64,000 nucleotides of DNA from Lepidostoma basale (GCA_022606425.2 JAHDVF020001469.1:620001-684000), one strand, 5' to 3'. Positions 19,641 through 29,162 are shown, counted from the stretch's first letter. A program made the numbers and translations. Notes: generated by a model from the letters alone, not told the origin.

Positions 19641-20030
19641 GATCTCTTAGACGAATGTGTGGATACTCTGTGTATGATAGAGTGTCGAATGAAAATATAA
19701 GAAGCGAATGATGGTGTTATGAAAAAAATAATGAATGAATCATTAAGATGGTTTGGACATATGGAATGAATGAATGAAGAAAGAATGGTAAAAAAATTCT
19801 ATGTTAACGATGTAAATGGAACCAGAAATAGAGGAAGACCGAGGAAAACGTGGCATGATCAAATAAATCAAATATTGAATGTCGGCCATGTGAGGACACA
19901 GATAAATCGACGCGCGTGCATGACACGATGTATGAATGTTGAGGAAGCGAGAGAAATATGTCAGGAATGAAATGTGTGGCAGTCTATTCTTTCTGCCTAC
20001 CCCTTCGGAGAGACGGAGTGATGGTTAGTT
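19640..20030 (+). mobile_element. LINE family A copy with GTTA tail
   Basis: It encodes degraded EERMVKKFYVNDVNGTRNRG, KTWHDQINQILNVGHV, ACMTRCMNVEEAREICQE, then a stop, and ends ggagtgatggttagttaatt. It matches 39373-39852 in content. A second, more decayed copy follows directly at 20060-20355. Confidence 0.75.
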
Positions 20031-20059
20031 AATTGTTTTTAATATTAATTTTGTGCACT

Positions 20060-20355
20060 TTACGGTGCGAATGAAAGTGTTATGAACAAAATAATCAAAG
20101 GATCATTAAGAAGGTTTGGACATATGGAAACAATGAATGAAGAAAGAATGGTAAAACTGGATATCTTAACAATGTAAACGTAGCTAGAAATAGTGGAAGA
20201 TTGAGGAAAACAAGCACGATAAAATTAATCAAATATTGAATGTCGGCCACGTAAAGTGTCGGCGAAAATTATGTCAGGAAAGATCAGTGTGGTGGTCCAT
20301 TCTTTCTGCCTACGCCTTCGGAGAGATGGCGTGATGGTTAGTTAGTTAGTTCGTT
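20060..20355 (+). mobile_element. LINE family A copy, decayed, GTTA tail
   Basis: The blocks gaatgaaagtgttatgaac, taagaaggtttggacatatg and gatggcgtgatggttagtta identify the family. Several deletions shorten the coding part. It has the same orientation as the preceding copy, which might reflect a local duplication, but the two have different deletions. Confidence 0.7.
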
Positions 20356-20607
20356 TAAATGTTTTCCTATGAGTGAATACAACGAAACTCATTGTAGGAA
20401 AAAATTGTTGAATTGCATGTATAGGTTGTTAATGTTAATGTCTATGATATTGGCTTTATTTAATAGATACTTTTATGTCGTTATTGTAAAAATGTGATTT
20501 TGGGCATTAGAGCGCCACGGCTAGCTCGAATATAATGTAATCGTGAAATCCAATTTTCGACAATTGTCGTCTTTGTGGATGCGTATTATCCACTAGAGTG
20601 TACGTGG

Positions 20608-20857
20608 CAGTGGCGGTACTGCCATAGAAGCCCAGAAGCCCGGCTTGCGTAACAACATTTTGAATTACAACCTTTTCTGGCTAACAGAGGTTCAGCTCTT
20701 GTGCCTATTCCTCTTACGTCTGATGGGAACATTGTTGGAAGGTGATTTGGTGGGTTGTTGGTTTATGTGGGGGTACGATTTCTTAAATTTGGGTGTTTTG
20801 ATTCAAAATTTCTTACGCAAGCCGGGCTTCTGGGCTTCTATGTTAGTACCGCTACTG
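20608..20857. mobile_element. hAT MITE, 250 bp, with perfect 8-bp target duplication
   Basis: The direct repeat gtacgtgg is at 20600-20607 and 20858-20865. Long terminal inverted repeats start CAGTGGCGGTACTGCCATAG and extend through cccggcttgcgtaa (about 45 bases, a few mismatches). A 97-codon frame crosses it but lies within the inverted repeats and is not protein-like. Confidence 0.88.
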
Positions 20858-21289
20858 GTACGTGGTGCGAAAATGATCCATGGTCTTCCGAATAACTTGC
20901 TCGGATGGACGATTATGTCGACTGTAAAATGGACTTAGTGCACGATAAGTTTGACGAACCGAAACCACGATTTTCAAAATAAATTTGCACAATTTGCAAG
21001 CCCTGTTCTGACGTTAGTCTATTCATGGTGAAATGGCAAAACGTACTGCCTACAAATCAACTGTCAAATTGACATTTTGAAGAAACAATGTTGCCAGTTT
21101 AAAAACCAAACCTCTAAAAGAAACATCGTATATCTTTCATGCGATCTACACGATCCCTCCAGATATTTTGCTGATATCTACTAATGATAACTACGCATGT
21201 TTTGCTGATATCTGCTAAGAATTTAATAATGATTAAGTTATAATATTATATAATTTTTTCAAATATTTTTTTTCAGGTAAGCGCGATAT

Positions 21290-21360
21290 CGCTAAAAACG
21301 GGGCAATGGCGTGCTTTGGGAGAGGTCTACGTTCAGCAATGGACGACAGACGGCTTATAA
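21290..21360 (+). mobile_element. RTE-like LINE, 3' coding remnant
   Basis: It matches the end of the copy at 23557-24047 (tttgggagaggtctacgttc, then gacagacggcttat). The GAT tail is missing. Confidence 0.55.
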
Positions 21361-21483
21361 CCGGAAAACCGGAAGCACGAAATAGGGTCTTAATTTTCAC
21401 GGGATATACTTTCGACTTTCATGACAAAGGTATGTGATTTACTATTTTCTTGATTTAAATATACTAACAGTTGTTTGTAAGGC

Positions 21484-21514
21484 CTGATGATGTCAACATG
21501 GCTATACAGCTGTC
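21484..21514 (+). ncRNA. Hammerhead-like motif, decayed (CTGATGA box, ACAGCTGT)
   Basis: It reads CTGATGA, TGTCAACATGGC, TATA, CAGCTGTC, GCGT. The essential GAAA is TATA, so it should be inactive. It belongs to the same family as 18967-19010 and 63385-63428. Confidence 0.5.
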
Positions 21515-21554
21515 GCGTCAATGTTACGTCTCGTCGTTTCCATAATATTTACAA

Positions 21555-22165
21555 TGTTGCTTAGATAGAAGGGTTGGTGCGGGTAACAATGTGAATGGAG
21601 CTTTAAAAATAGTTATTGGAAACAAGAATTTATCAATGAAAGCGAAAACGGCCGTTCACAATGGAGTTCTGGTCCCAACCCTAATGTATGGAAGCGAAGC
21701 GTGGAACTGGCAGAAGAAGGATGAGAGTAGAATAAATGCGGTAGAGATGAGGTCCCTAAGACGTATGTGTGGTAGAACGATATACGACAGAATCTCAAAT
21801 GCTGATATAAGAAAGGAATGTAGAGCGGAAGAAGGTATTATGAACAAAATTATGAAAGGATCGCTGCGTTGGTTCGGACAAATGGAACGCATGGATGGAG
21901 AAAGAATGGTTAAGAAAGTATACGTTAATGATGTAAATGGGATACGAAGTCGAGGCAGACTGAGGAAAACATGGCATGACCAAATTAATCAAATTTTAAA
22001 GGTTGGTCATGTTAGAAGTCGGAGGAATCGACGTGCGTGTATGACTCGTTGTATGAATGTGGAGGAAGCTAGAGAGGTTTGCCAGGATAGAGTAGTGTGG
22101 CGGTCCATTCTCTCTGCCTACCCCTGCGGGGAAACGGCGTGATGGTTTGTTTGTTTTTGTTTGTT
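21555..22165 (+). mobile_element. LINE family A, best-preserved copy, GTTT tail
   Basis: 5'-truncated near 21560. It ends ggcgtgatggtttgtttgtt with about six GTTT-like units, in contrast to the GTTA tail of most copies. The coding part is open throughout, so it is one of the younger copies. Confidence 0.85.
21564..22142 (+). CDS. RTE-like ORF2 C-terminal fragment (no catalytic core)
   Basis: A continuous frame of about 192 codons encodes the thumb and tail of a non-LTR reverse transcriptase. In order: LVPTLMYGSEAWNWQ, RINAVEMRSLRRMCGR, KGSLRWFGQMERM, RKTWHDQINQI, RRACMTRCMNVEEAREVC and VVWRSILSAYPCGETA at the end. Full-length proteins of this type have an N-terminal endonuclease and a YADD polymerase core. 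Both are missing here because the insertion is 5'-truncated, so this frame is an element remnant and not a working gene. It is the reference for family A in this window. Confidence 0.8.
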   Translation, partial: DRRVGAGNNVNGALKIVIGNKNLSMKAKTAVHNGVLVPTLMYGSEAWNWQKKDESRINAVEMRSLRRMCGRTIYDRISNADIRKECRAEEGIMNKIMKGSLRWFGQMERMDGERMVKKVYVNDVNGIRSRGRLRKTWHDQINQILKVGHVRSRRNRRACMTRCMNVEEAREVCQDRVVWRSILSAYPCGETA

Positions 22166-22513
22166 TGTTTGCTTAGGTTTTTTATTATTGGGTGTCATGT
22201 TCAAAAGTTCGAAATTTTTAGATGAAATTTAGGTTTTATTTTTCAAACAGCTGCCATTTCTACAAAAAAAATTAATCTATATCCCTACGTCACTCGATAG
22301 CTATTACAATTCTTAATAATAAACAATTGGTTTTTTTGAATTCGGATAATGCATTATAAAGAAATCATGTATACCATCAGCAAAGATTTTCAAAACAGGG
22401 CTCTACATATCGGCTTGTATCTCCGCCATTTTTTTCTTTTCAATATTAAATATTGTAAATCGTTTATAAAAATACTATGTTCATTTATAAAATAAAGATT
22501 ATTTTATTTTATA

Positions 22514-22552
22514 TCGTGGGTATTCGGCGAAAAAAGCACTAAGTCAAAATTA
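22514..22552 (+). repeat. Inverted repeat half (partner at 24236-24276)
   Basis: The string tcgtgggtattcggcgaaaa followed by agcactaagtcaaaatt is inverted at 24236-24276. A shorter piece, tgacttagtgcattttcgct, is at 22730-22749. These may be terminal or internal repeats of an element about 1.8 kb long, but the intervening DNA is a patchwork of other repeats. Confidence 0.45.
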
Positions 22553-22559
22553 CTACTTG

Positions 22560-23220
22560 TGAGATAATTGAAGTTCAAAGTTTGTAAGGAGACAACATTT
22601 TTTTTTATATACTAAACATTACTTAGCCAATTTGAAAAAATTGTATATTGATCTATTAACTACATTTTATTTAACGGGTTAATAAATAATAACTGAACTA
22701 TCGAACTAATTAATAATAACGATTGACATGACTTAGTGCATTTTCGCTGATACATAATACCACAGTGAGGTATTCAACTTGAAGTCACATTGTACCTACT
22801 ATAGTCACTTTGTGAGAAATGTTTTTTTTTTCTTTTATTAAAAAAGTTATGCAATAATTTTATCTTATGTACAGTACCTATTACGTTAGGTAAAATAATA
22901 ATTAATTAGTAATAATAGAAAAGAAAGAAAATAATAATTGGCACGTTTGCCCCTTAGTGAAGCATGTAGACATCTCCAGGATATCATGTCGCCGACCAAC
23001 AATCTCACCTTTTTTCAAGTCAGTACTGCTCCATAAGTTCCGCTGAATACATCCGAAATATTGTTACTTATAATTCATCATCAAACATTTATCCAGGGAA
23101 TTCAATTAAGTCCCTTGGTGCCTTATGGCTGGGAACTTTTGAAATAATCAACTCAATAATGAGACTAATAATTGTCGTTTTAATTTATTTATTTTATGCA
23201 CCTTATATACAATTAAAAAT
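22560..23220. other. No gene recognised
   Basis: AT-rich DNA without long frames. Apart from the short repeat at 22730 I see no structure. Confidence 0.35.
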
Positions 23221-23224
23221 GGGC

Positions 23225-23515
23225 TCCTTTGATGATTTGGACATGTGGATCGAACAGATGAAAGAAGAAAGGAAGAACAAAAAGAAGTCGGGGAAGGAGC
23301 CAAGGGAAATATGGAAAGACAAAATTTAAAATGACTAAAAGGTGACCATATTCTAAACCGAAACCGATGTCACGAATGTGCGTGTCACGTTGTATGAATA
23401 AAAAGTAATGTAATGATAAAACAGTGTATCGATTAATCTTCTCAGCCTAACCCCATGGAGAAACGGCGTAATGGTTAGGTAAGGCTAAAGTTAGGTTAGG
23501 TTAGTTACTTTAGTT
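23225..23515 (+). mobile_element. LINE family A copy, heavily decayed
   Basis: The blocks gatttggacatgtggatcga, gaaatatggaaagacaaaat and ggagaaacggcgtaatggtt are recognisable. Its tail reads taggtaaggctaaagttagg then ttaggttag, a TTAGG-like variant of the usual GTTA repeats. Confidence 0.6.
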
Positions 23516-23556
23516 AATAAGCATTTTGATATTTGCCTTTCAGTATTTGATTAATT

Positions 23557-24047
23557 ACGTCATGTTCTCACTTCCAAAATACCACAATGCCTCAAGACTA
23601 AAGTCTTCAACCAGTGCGTTTTGCCAGTCATGACTACGGAGCCGAGACGTGGACATTGACAAAAGGTCTAGTCTACAGATTCAAGGTTGCCCAGCGCGCC
23701 ATGGAAAGAGCCATGCTTGGAATAACTTTGAGGGACAGATTTAGAAACGAATTTATTCGACAACAAACCAAGGTGACTGAGGTGGCTCCACGGATAGGCG
23801 GGCTGAAGTGGCGGTGGGCTGGCCATATCTGTCGGAGAACCGACAGCCGATGGGGAAGACGGGTTCTGGAGTGGAGACCGCGTACAGGATTCTGTAGAGT
23901 TGGACGTCCCCCTGCCCGCTGGACCGACGATCTGAAGAGGATTGCTGGACATGGATGGATGGGAGCGGCAATGGATAGGGGGCGGTGGCGGGCTTTGGGA
24001 GAGGCCTACATTCAGCAGTGGATGACAGACGGCTGATGATGATGATG
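23557..24047 (+). mobile_element. RTE-like LINE, 491-bp insertion, GAT tail, 12-bp target duplication
   Basis: The direct repeat atttgattaatt occurs at 23545-23556 and 24048-24059. The flanks join to a reverse-strand family A sequence (gcctttcagt ... tggtcatgccatgctctcc). The insert ends in GAT repeats at 24033-24047. It is therefore younger than the family A copy it hit. Confidence 0.85.
23571..24036 (+). pseudogene. RTE/BovB-type ORF2 C-terminus
   Basis: The main open frame (23614-24036, 140 codons) encodes DYGAETWTLTKGLVYRFKVA, RAMERAMLGITLRDRFRNEF, WAGHICRRTDSRWGRRVLEW and a terminal GEAYIQQWMTDG. This order is the standard post-polymerase region of RTE/BovB elements. Just upstream the reading (KTKVFNQCVLPVMT) is in a different frame, so a frameshift separates it from the preceding codons. 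No endonuclease or catalytic polymerase motif is present. Confidence 0.8.
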
Positions 24048-24235
24048 ATTTGATTAATTTGGTCATGCCATGCTCTCCTTGATCTTCTGGGACATCTCTT
24101 TCCACTCACACTGCTTGTCAACGCAGTTCCCTGAACGGATTTATGTTATATTGACTTATTACAGAAAATATCTCGACTTGTAGTGTAGATAGGACTGTTG
24201 TAACAGTGCGTTTTTCGTCAAAGTCAAAATCGCAA

Positions 24236-24276
24236 AAATTTGACTTAGTGCTTTTTCGCAGAATACCCACGGTATA
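24236..24276 (-). repeat. Inverted repeat half (partner at 22514-22552)
   Basis: Aattt gacttagtgctttttcgcag and aatacccacg are the complement of the 22514 copy with few differences. Confidence 0.45.
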
Positions 24277-24289
24277 ATGACTGTGTTGA

Positions 24290-24790
24290 AAAAAATTATA
24301 CCTATTTTTCCGAGCGCCAAGGTGGTGTAACCCCTTAAGAAAAAATAAAAAATATATGTATATTTTTGCAACCAATGGATGCATGGAGTTAGTTAGTTCA
24401 ATCTTTCATCATAAATTTAGCAGATTTTTTCAAAACTCAATAAAAAATCAACCGTATATCATCAAACGTCAGCCGGGCAACAAAAAACTTCGCAAAAATG
24501 AATAATTCGATTCGTTATTGTGGATCCATGTGTCAAAGTTGAACTGAAAAAATTCCTCCACTAACTCGCTATGGATAATCCCCTACTCCGGGGGAGGGCC
24601 AGTTTATTCAATATGAAGTTACAAAGAGGGTAAATAATGTATAATGGAACTTCAACCTAAAAAACTGAAGCTGGTGAATAGACACAAAAGTAATTCAACA
24701 AATTTTAACTAACTAAATTATATTTTATTTCTTCTATATTCGCCATACTTTGTGTTGTACTCGTAGATGCTTTTTTTTACATACTTTGCA
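24290..24790. other. No gene recognised
   Basis: The stretch has no reading frame of note and no tail or terminal repeat. The only regularity is short A/T runs. Confidence 0.35.
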
Positions 24791-24799
24791 TATACTACA

Positions 24800-25020
24800 C
24801 TTACATTAAAAAAAATTAAATTACATAGACATGTTTCGGCCAACCAGTCCTTCTTCAGTGATACATATTATAAAGATACATATTTAAAATATTATAAAAG
24901 TGTTTACATGATCTGACAGATGTTATAAAGATTTATTTTGGAAGGACTGGTTGTCCGAAACATGTCTATGTAATTTTTTTATAATGTAAGTGTTGTGTAT
25001 ACAAAGTTAATAAAAAGGAA
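24800..25020. repeat. Hammerhead foldback, GGAC family, internally deleted
   Basis: The left arm (aaattacatagacatgtttc) and right arm (gaaacatgtctatgtaattt) are inverse copies; the outer ends acttacatt and aatgtaagtg also match. The right arm has lost the CTGANGA box to a deletion. Confidence 0.7.
24828..24858 (-). ncRNA. Hammerhead-ribozyme-like motif (CTGAAGA box, ACATGT)
   Basis: Reverse strand order: CTGAAGA, A, GGAC/GGCC-like hairpin with a TGGTT loop, GAAA, CATGTC. The core boxes fit the consensus. Stem I pairing is weak (needs a bulge). The mirror copy at 24941-24966 keeps hairpin, GAAA and CATGTC only. Confidence 0.5.
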
Positions 25021-25029
25021 TAAGAGAAA

Positions 25030-25140
25030 TATATATTATTTCTTGAAAAATAATGTAAAACATTATATTAAATAATTTATACGAATAAAAACGTCTGTTT
25101 TCTAGAAGTTTTATTGTAATTTATGGTTTTGTCTATCTAA
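25030..25140. repeat. Foldback family P, one arm
   Basis: The arm runs tttcttgaaaaataatgtaa, then acgaataaaaacgtctgttt and tctagaagttttattgtaat. The second arm is absent. Confidence 0.6.
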
Positions 25141-25159
25141 GGTAATATTAAATGTTATT

Positions 25160-25618
25160 GTATGTTCTTCTTTCCTGACATTCCTCTCACGATTCTTCAT
25201 CATTATTACATCACGTCATACGCGCACGTCGATTTCTCCGACTCCTTACGTGGCCAACATTTTATTATTATTATTTTGTTGAATCGCTCTATCATGAGCC
25301 GAGTCGATGGAAAGGATATTATATCTATCGTAGTGATTCTCGTGACATGTGATAGGAAGTTAATCTATCGCCATTTTATTGTCACATGAATTCTACACCA
25401 GACCAAAGACAGTGTGACAATCACACTGCCTTTGCCGGGAATCGAACCCAGAACCTTCGGGGTGGCAGTCAAGCCACTTACCACTCAGCTACGAAGGTCG
25501 TCAATTTATATTTGATTGATTAGTTGTGGCACATTTTCCTTGTTCCGTTTTCATCATAACGTATTCTTTATTTACCATTCTTTCCACGTGTCCAAACCAT
25601 CTCAATAACCCTTTTATT
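25160..25618 (-). mobile_element. LINE family A copy split by SINE1
   Basis: The pieces at 25160-25257 (cgcacgtcgatttctccgac) and 25501-25618 (tttaccattctttccacgtg then tccaaaccatctcaataac) belong together. The SINE between them is on the same strand. The coding potential is destroyed. Confidence 0.7.
25258..25500 (-). mobile_element. SINE1, complete copy
   Basis: The reverse strand starts gaccttcgtagctgagtggt and contains aaggttctgggttcgattcc and cactgtctttggtctggtgt, then ends in AAT repeats (ttattattattatt at 25258-25272). A and B boxes are recognisable. Confidence 0.8.
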
Positions 25619-25619
25619 A

Positions 25620-25760
25620 TTAGTGGCTGAGTGGCAACAGGTATGACTGCTACGCCGAAGGTCCTAGGTACGATTTCTGGCAATGATAATATGATTCTCA
25701 CACTGTCTTTGGTCTGATGTAGAATTTACATGACAATAGATTAGATACCTAGATAGAAGG
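25620..25760 (+). mobile_element. SINE1, diverged copy
   Basis: It reads tagtggctgagtggcaacag, ccgaaggtcctaggtacgat, cacactgtctttggtctgat. The B box is mutated (ggtacgatttc). It is opposite in strand to the previous SINE1. Confidence 0.65.
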
Positions 25761-25764
25761 GATA

Positions 25765-25970
25765 AGCAGAAAGTATATAATACCATTCTGTTATTTCCTG
25801 AAATACTTCTCTTACATACTAGTCATTCATACATCGAGTCATAGTCACGCAGGTTGATTTCTACGAGTACTTGCGTGGTAGACAATTAATATTTGATTGA
25901 TTTGATCTTGTCACGTTTTCCTCTATTTCTTGTTTCATTTACATCGTTAACATGTACTTTATTTATCAAT
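25765..25970 (-). mobile_element. LINE family A fragment
   Basis: Reverse-strand family blocks: gaagggataagcagaa (decayed 3' end), catacatcgagtcatagtca, gatttgatcttgtcacgttt and catcgttaacatgtac. No tail is preserved. Confidence 0.65.
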
Positions 25971-25974
25971 CTTT

Positions 25975-26575
25975 ATTTATTTATTTGTTCCAATGACAAT
26001 TTGAATAATTTCTTCAATATTCTTTTAAAATTCTTGCTGGTGTTGGTTGGTTTTAAGTGCCTAATTACTGCCAAATAAAAAAAGTGGATACGTGGAACAT
26101 TAATTAAATCATATAACAGCTAATTTAAGAAACGATGGATACGTGTAACATAAATTAAATAAACACAAAAGTCCGGATCGTCCATGTCAACATGTGCAAC
26201 ATCGGAAAAACATTATGTGTTATTACATTATGTGCTAAATTTAAAAAACGGTGGATTCATGGAACATAAATTAAATAGACAAATGTGCACCATCTAAAAA
26301 TAACATTTTGTATTAAATTATTTTTATTTTGTTATTTTATATCATTGTATTTTATATTATTTGTTTTAGATTTATTTTGTGGATGTTGGAAGATCGAAGT
26401 GTGCGCGGGAGATGCCTATTGGTGGCGATGAGGTTCGCAACCCATCACACCGCGTCTCCCGCGGGGCGAAAAGAGAAGGATGGAGTGCCGCATCGGTTAA
26501 AGTGTGACAGTCCATTCTTTCTGCCTACCCTTTCGGGGAGACGGCGTGATGGTTAGTTAGTTAGTTAGTTTTTTA
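25975..26575 (+). mobile_element. Element S, long copy
   Basis: It is collinear with 38075-38615 from attcatttgttccaatgaca to the end. The 5' half holds three imperfect repeats of a unit like acggtggatacgtgtaacat followed by aaattaaataaac. The 3' part has gatgaggttcgcaacccatc and a GTTA tail identical in style to LINE family A. A 75-codon frame over the 3' part is not conserved between copies. Confidence 0.75.
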
Positions 26576-26579
26576 TTTA

Positions 26580-27045
26580 TTCATTCATTACATCTGCCCA
26601 AACCATATTTACGTCCCTTTTATATTTTTATTCAATGCCCCTACCCAAAAAATATTTTTTAAATTTACCGACTTCACGTTATTGCATATGTGAAATTCCA
26701 AATACTCCCTTAATAGAATATCCGCCATCGGAGTGTTGAAATCCCCCTTTTCGTCTATAAATCATCGCATTAACGAAGTTTCAGTTTACGTACCCCCACA
26801 CATACGTTTAATATATTGACAGCAAACTGTTGATTCTCTCGTATAAAGTAATAGAAATTGCATTAACGTATCTGACGAAGGGCGCCGGTGCGACCTTTAA
26901 CAGCTACGAGTAAGCGATGTGAGTATCTATGCTCTCCATTTATTGAAACACTCAATCCAACCCACGCAATTTCATCATTTAACTATTTTACTATTATCAG
27001 AAATATATGACATTTTCCAAAACACCCGAAACATGTAACCTGGTT
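26580..27045. other. No gene recognised
   Basis: Mixed composition, possibly single-copy. No frame, tail or terminal repeat was found. Confidence 0.35.
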
Positions 27046-27049
27046 ATAG

Positions 27050-27265
27050 AAAATCAACCCATAGAACACCATCAGAACCTTCAAGTATCTAGACATAGAC
27101 CTGGTGGAAGGAGCTGATCTGCGGGGAGAAATACAAGCCCATGTAAACAAGGCAGCTGCAATCTCTGGAGCTCTAAAATTCACAATATGGAACAACAAAA
27201 ACATGGCCATTAAGAGTAAGATGATAATCTATAAAGCAAGCGTAAGACCAATAATATGGCATTTC
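27050..27265 (+). pseudogene. RTE-like LINE family B fragment (upstream part)
   Basis: The + strand encodes FKYLDI-like sequence, then EGADLRGEIQAHVNKAAAIS, GALKFTIWNNKNMAIKSKM and IYKASVRPII. This is the segment just before the thumb in RTE-like ORF2, upstream of what is kept in the other family B copies. The frame continues for about 60 codons (from 27104) before it leaves the homology. Confidence 0.65.
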
Positions 27266-27390
27266 ATTTCATATCAAACATTATGTTTTTAGTTTGAATA
27301 AAACAGTATTTTACTTAGGAAATAGAAATTAACTTTGTTTAATCCATTTGTCCAAAAATTAAAATTGGTTAGTACCTACTTATATCAAAT

Positions 27391-27620
27391 CTTCTTATTT
27401 TTCCTCTTCTTCCTCAGCCTATTCCCGTCCACCCTGGACAAAGGCCTCCTCCATTTGCTTCCATGTCATTCTGTCCTGTGCAGACTGCATCCAGGTTATT
27501 CCGACGTGTCTGTTCAGATCATCCTTCCACCGTAGTTGCGGTCGCCCTGCACTTCTCTTCGCCGTCCACGGTCTCCAAGTCAGCAGTCTTCTTGTCATAT
27601 AAGTCATATAAGACAAGAAG
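27391..27620 (-). mobile_element. RTE-like LINE, 230-bp insertion with 13-bp target duplication
   Basis: The duplication acttatatcaaat / acttgtatcaaat is at 27378-27390 and 27621-27633. The reverse strand encodes GRPQLRWKDDLNRHVGITWM, QSAQDRMTWKQMEEAFVQGG, the end of an RTE ORF2, with an A/G-rich 3' tail. At the 5' junction agtcttcttgt is mirrored by acaagaagact around two copies of catataag, a small inverted duplication. Confidence 0.82.
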
Positions 27621-27719
27621 ACTTGTATCAAATAGCCCAGATTAATTTTTAAATTATTGTGTCGAATTTTAAATGCATTTTTTATAAGTCTTTCTTTGTT
27701 TAGTTTTTATTATATTTTT

Positions 27720-27758
27720 ACACCTGAAGATGGAGGTATCCTCCGAAACATGTCGTGT
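27720..27758 (+). ncRNA. Hammerhead-ribozyme-like motif (CTGAAGA box, ACATGT)
   Basis: Order: ACAC, CTGAAGA, T, GGAGG-TAT-CCTCC, GAAA, CATGTC, GTGT. Stem II is five perfect pairs, stem I four (ACAC with GTGT), and stem III the palindrome ACATGT. The box fits CTGANGA with N = A; the 11275-11313 relative has N = G and keeps the same stems. Predicted cleavage is after GTC at 27754. One unpaired T precedes stem II. This is the best hammerhead candidate in the window. Confidence 0.7.
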
Positions 27759-27864
27759 TTTTTAATATTTTGTGGATTAAACAAAGTTATTTTCAATTTC
27801 CTAAGTATAGTACTATGGAATTCTACAGGGTTGATGCCTTAGCGTTCAATAAAACAGTATTTAT

Positions 27865-28435
27865 TCATCAAAACAGTTTTCAGTATTTTGGTTTCAATTG
27901 AACAGTGTTTTAGTCCAGGGGCGCAGCAATACGGCGTTGAAACAAGAGAGGGGGCTAGAATGTTTCCCACGCAATCTCTACCGAGCACTTAATCTCCTGC
28001 CATACAGGAAATGAAAGTGTTGGTCCAGCGGCGCAGCGTGCTCAATTTTCTGGATTTGCGGAAAAATAATAATGGCCGATTGTCAGGAAAAATATAAAGC
28101 ACAATACTTGGGGAATTTCTCTGAGAGAATCGTATTGTTTATTTTCGCTTTATTTTCATAGATGGGTAATGTTTTAATTTATTATTTTAAAGTAAATTTT
28201 ATATCAGAAATTATTTGATCTAGTATATTGCAAATAATAAATTTCTTATCTCGTATTTTCAAGGCTTTAAGTTAATCTTCTTTGTCGTTTTCTAGATTGT
28301 TTCCCAAGTGGTCCGTACGGACCCCCAGGGGTCCCTGGGATCTTTCAGGGGGTCTGCGGACAATCAAAATTTGATTTGGGGGGCCGGGGATATTTTTCGA
28401 TGTCAACATTTTTTTATTATTTAGCTCATTTGCGA
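27865..28435. other. No gene recognised
   Basis: The stretch includes a locally GC-rich palindromic segment around 28310-28395 (tacggacccccaggggtccc). No coding or element signals were seen. Confidence 0.35.
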
Positions 28436-28436
28436 C

Positions 28437-28950
28437 AATCAGCCGACAATGGAGTTCTAGTGCCAACCCTCGTGTATCGAAGTGAAGCTTGGAGCTGGAA
28501 AAAGAAGGAATAAAGCAAGATAAACGCCGTAGAAATGAGATCACTAAGAAGAATGTGCGGGAAAACGTAGCATGATAGAATACAGAACGATGAAATAAGA
28601 TAGAAATGTAAGGCAGATGACTGCATCATGGATAAAATTAAAAAAGGATCCCTGAGATGGTTTGGACATACGGAACGAATGGATGAGAGTAGAATGGTTA
28701 AAAAGTTGTACACAAGCAGCATGAATGGAAAAAGAAGCCGAGGACGACCGACGAAAACATGGCTTGACCAAATGAATCAATTACTAAAAGGCGGTCATAT
28801 TCGAAGTCGGAATAATCAATGTGTGTGCATGGTACGATGTATGAATGTAGAGGAATCCCGAGCGGTATGCCAGGACAGAGCATTGTGGCGATCCATCCTC
28901 TCTGCCTACCCCTGCGGGGAAATGGCGTGATGGTTAGTTAGTTAGTAATT
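28437..28950 (+). mobile_element. LINE family A copy, GTTA tail
   Basis: An open stretch of 100 codons (28628-28930) encodes KGSLRWFGHTERMDESRM, YTSSMNGKRSRGRPTKTW, NVEESRAVCQDRALWRSILS and AYPCGEMA. Upstream (28440-28620) the reading is broken by a stop and a frameshift. Its 3' end is gcgtgatggttagttagtta. The variant YTSSMNGKRSRGR is shared with 14232-14471, which suggests a subfamily. Confidence 0.8.
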
Positions 28951-29162
28951 AGTTAAGAGTTGAAACCTCCTGACTATGAAAACCGTATGAATCGCTCCCA
29001 AGAAATGTTGAAACGAATGCATGCGAGGTAAACTTTTTTCAGTAGTGACGAAGACCACTACAGTAGAGGCTCTCTTAACCGGCGCCGCTTTAACCGTCCT
29101 ACCGCTTTAACCGGCCTCTTCTAGGAACACTTCCTTGGAAAATGATTAACAAACAAACACAG

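Larger units (their letters stand above)
27290..27860. repeat. Hammerhead foldback, GGAGG family, split by an RTE piece
   Basis: The left arm has aataaaacagtattttactt, aggaaatag and actttgtttaatcc. The right arm has gattaaacaaagtt, caatttcctaagta and, further on, aataaaacagtattt. The left arm lacks the ribozyme-like core that is present in the right arm. An RTE insertion sits between them. Confidence 0.7.
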
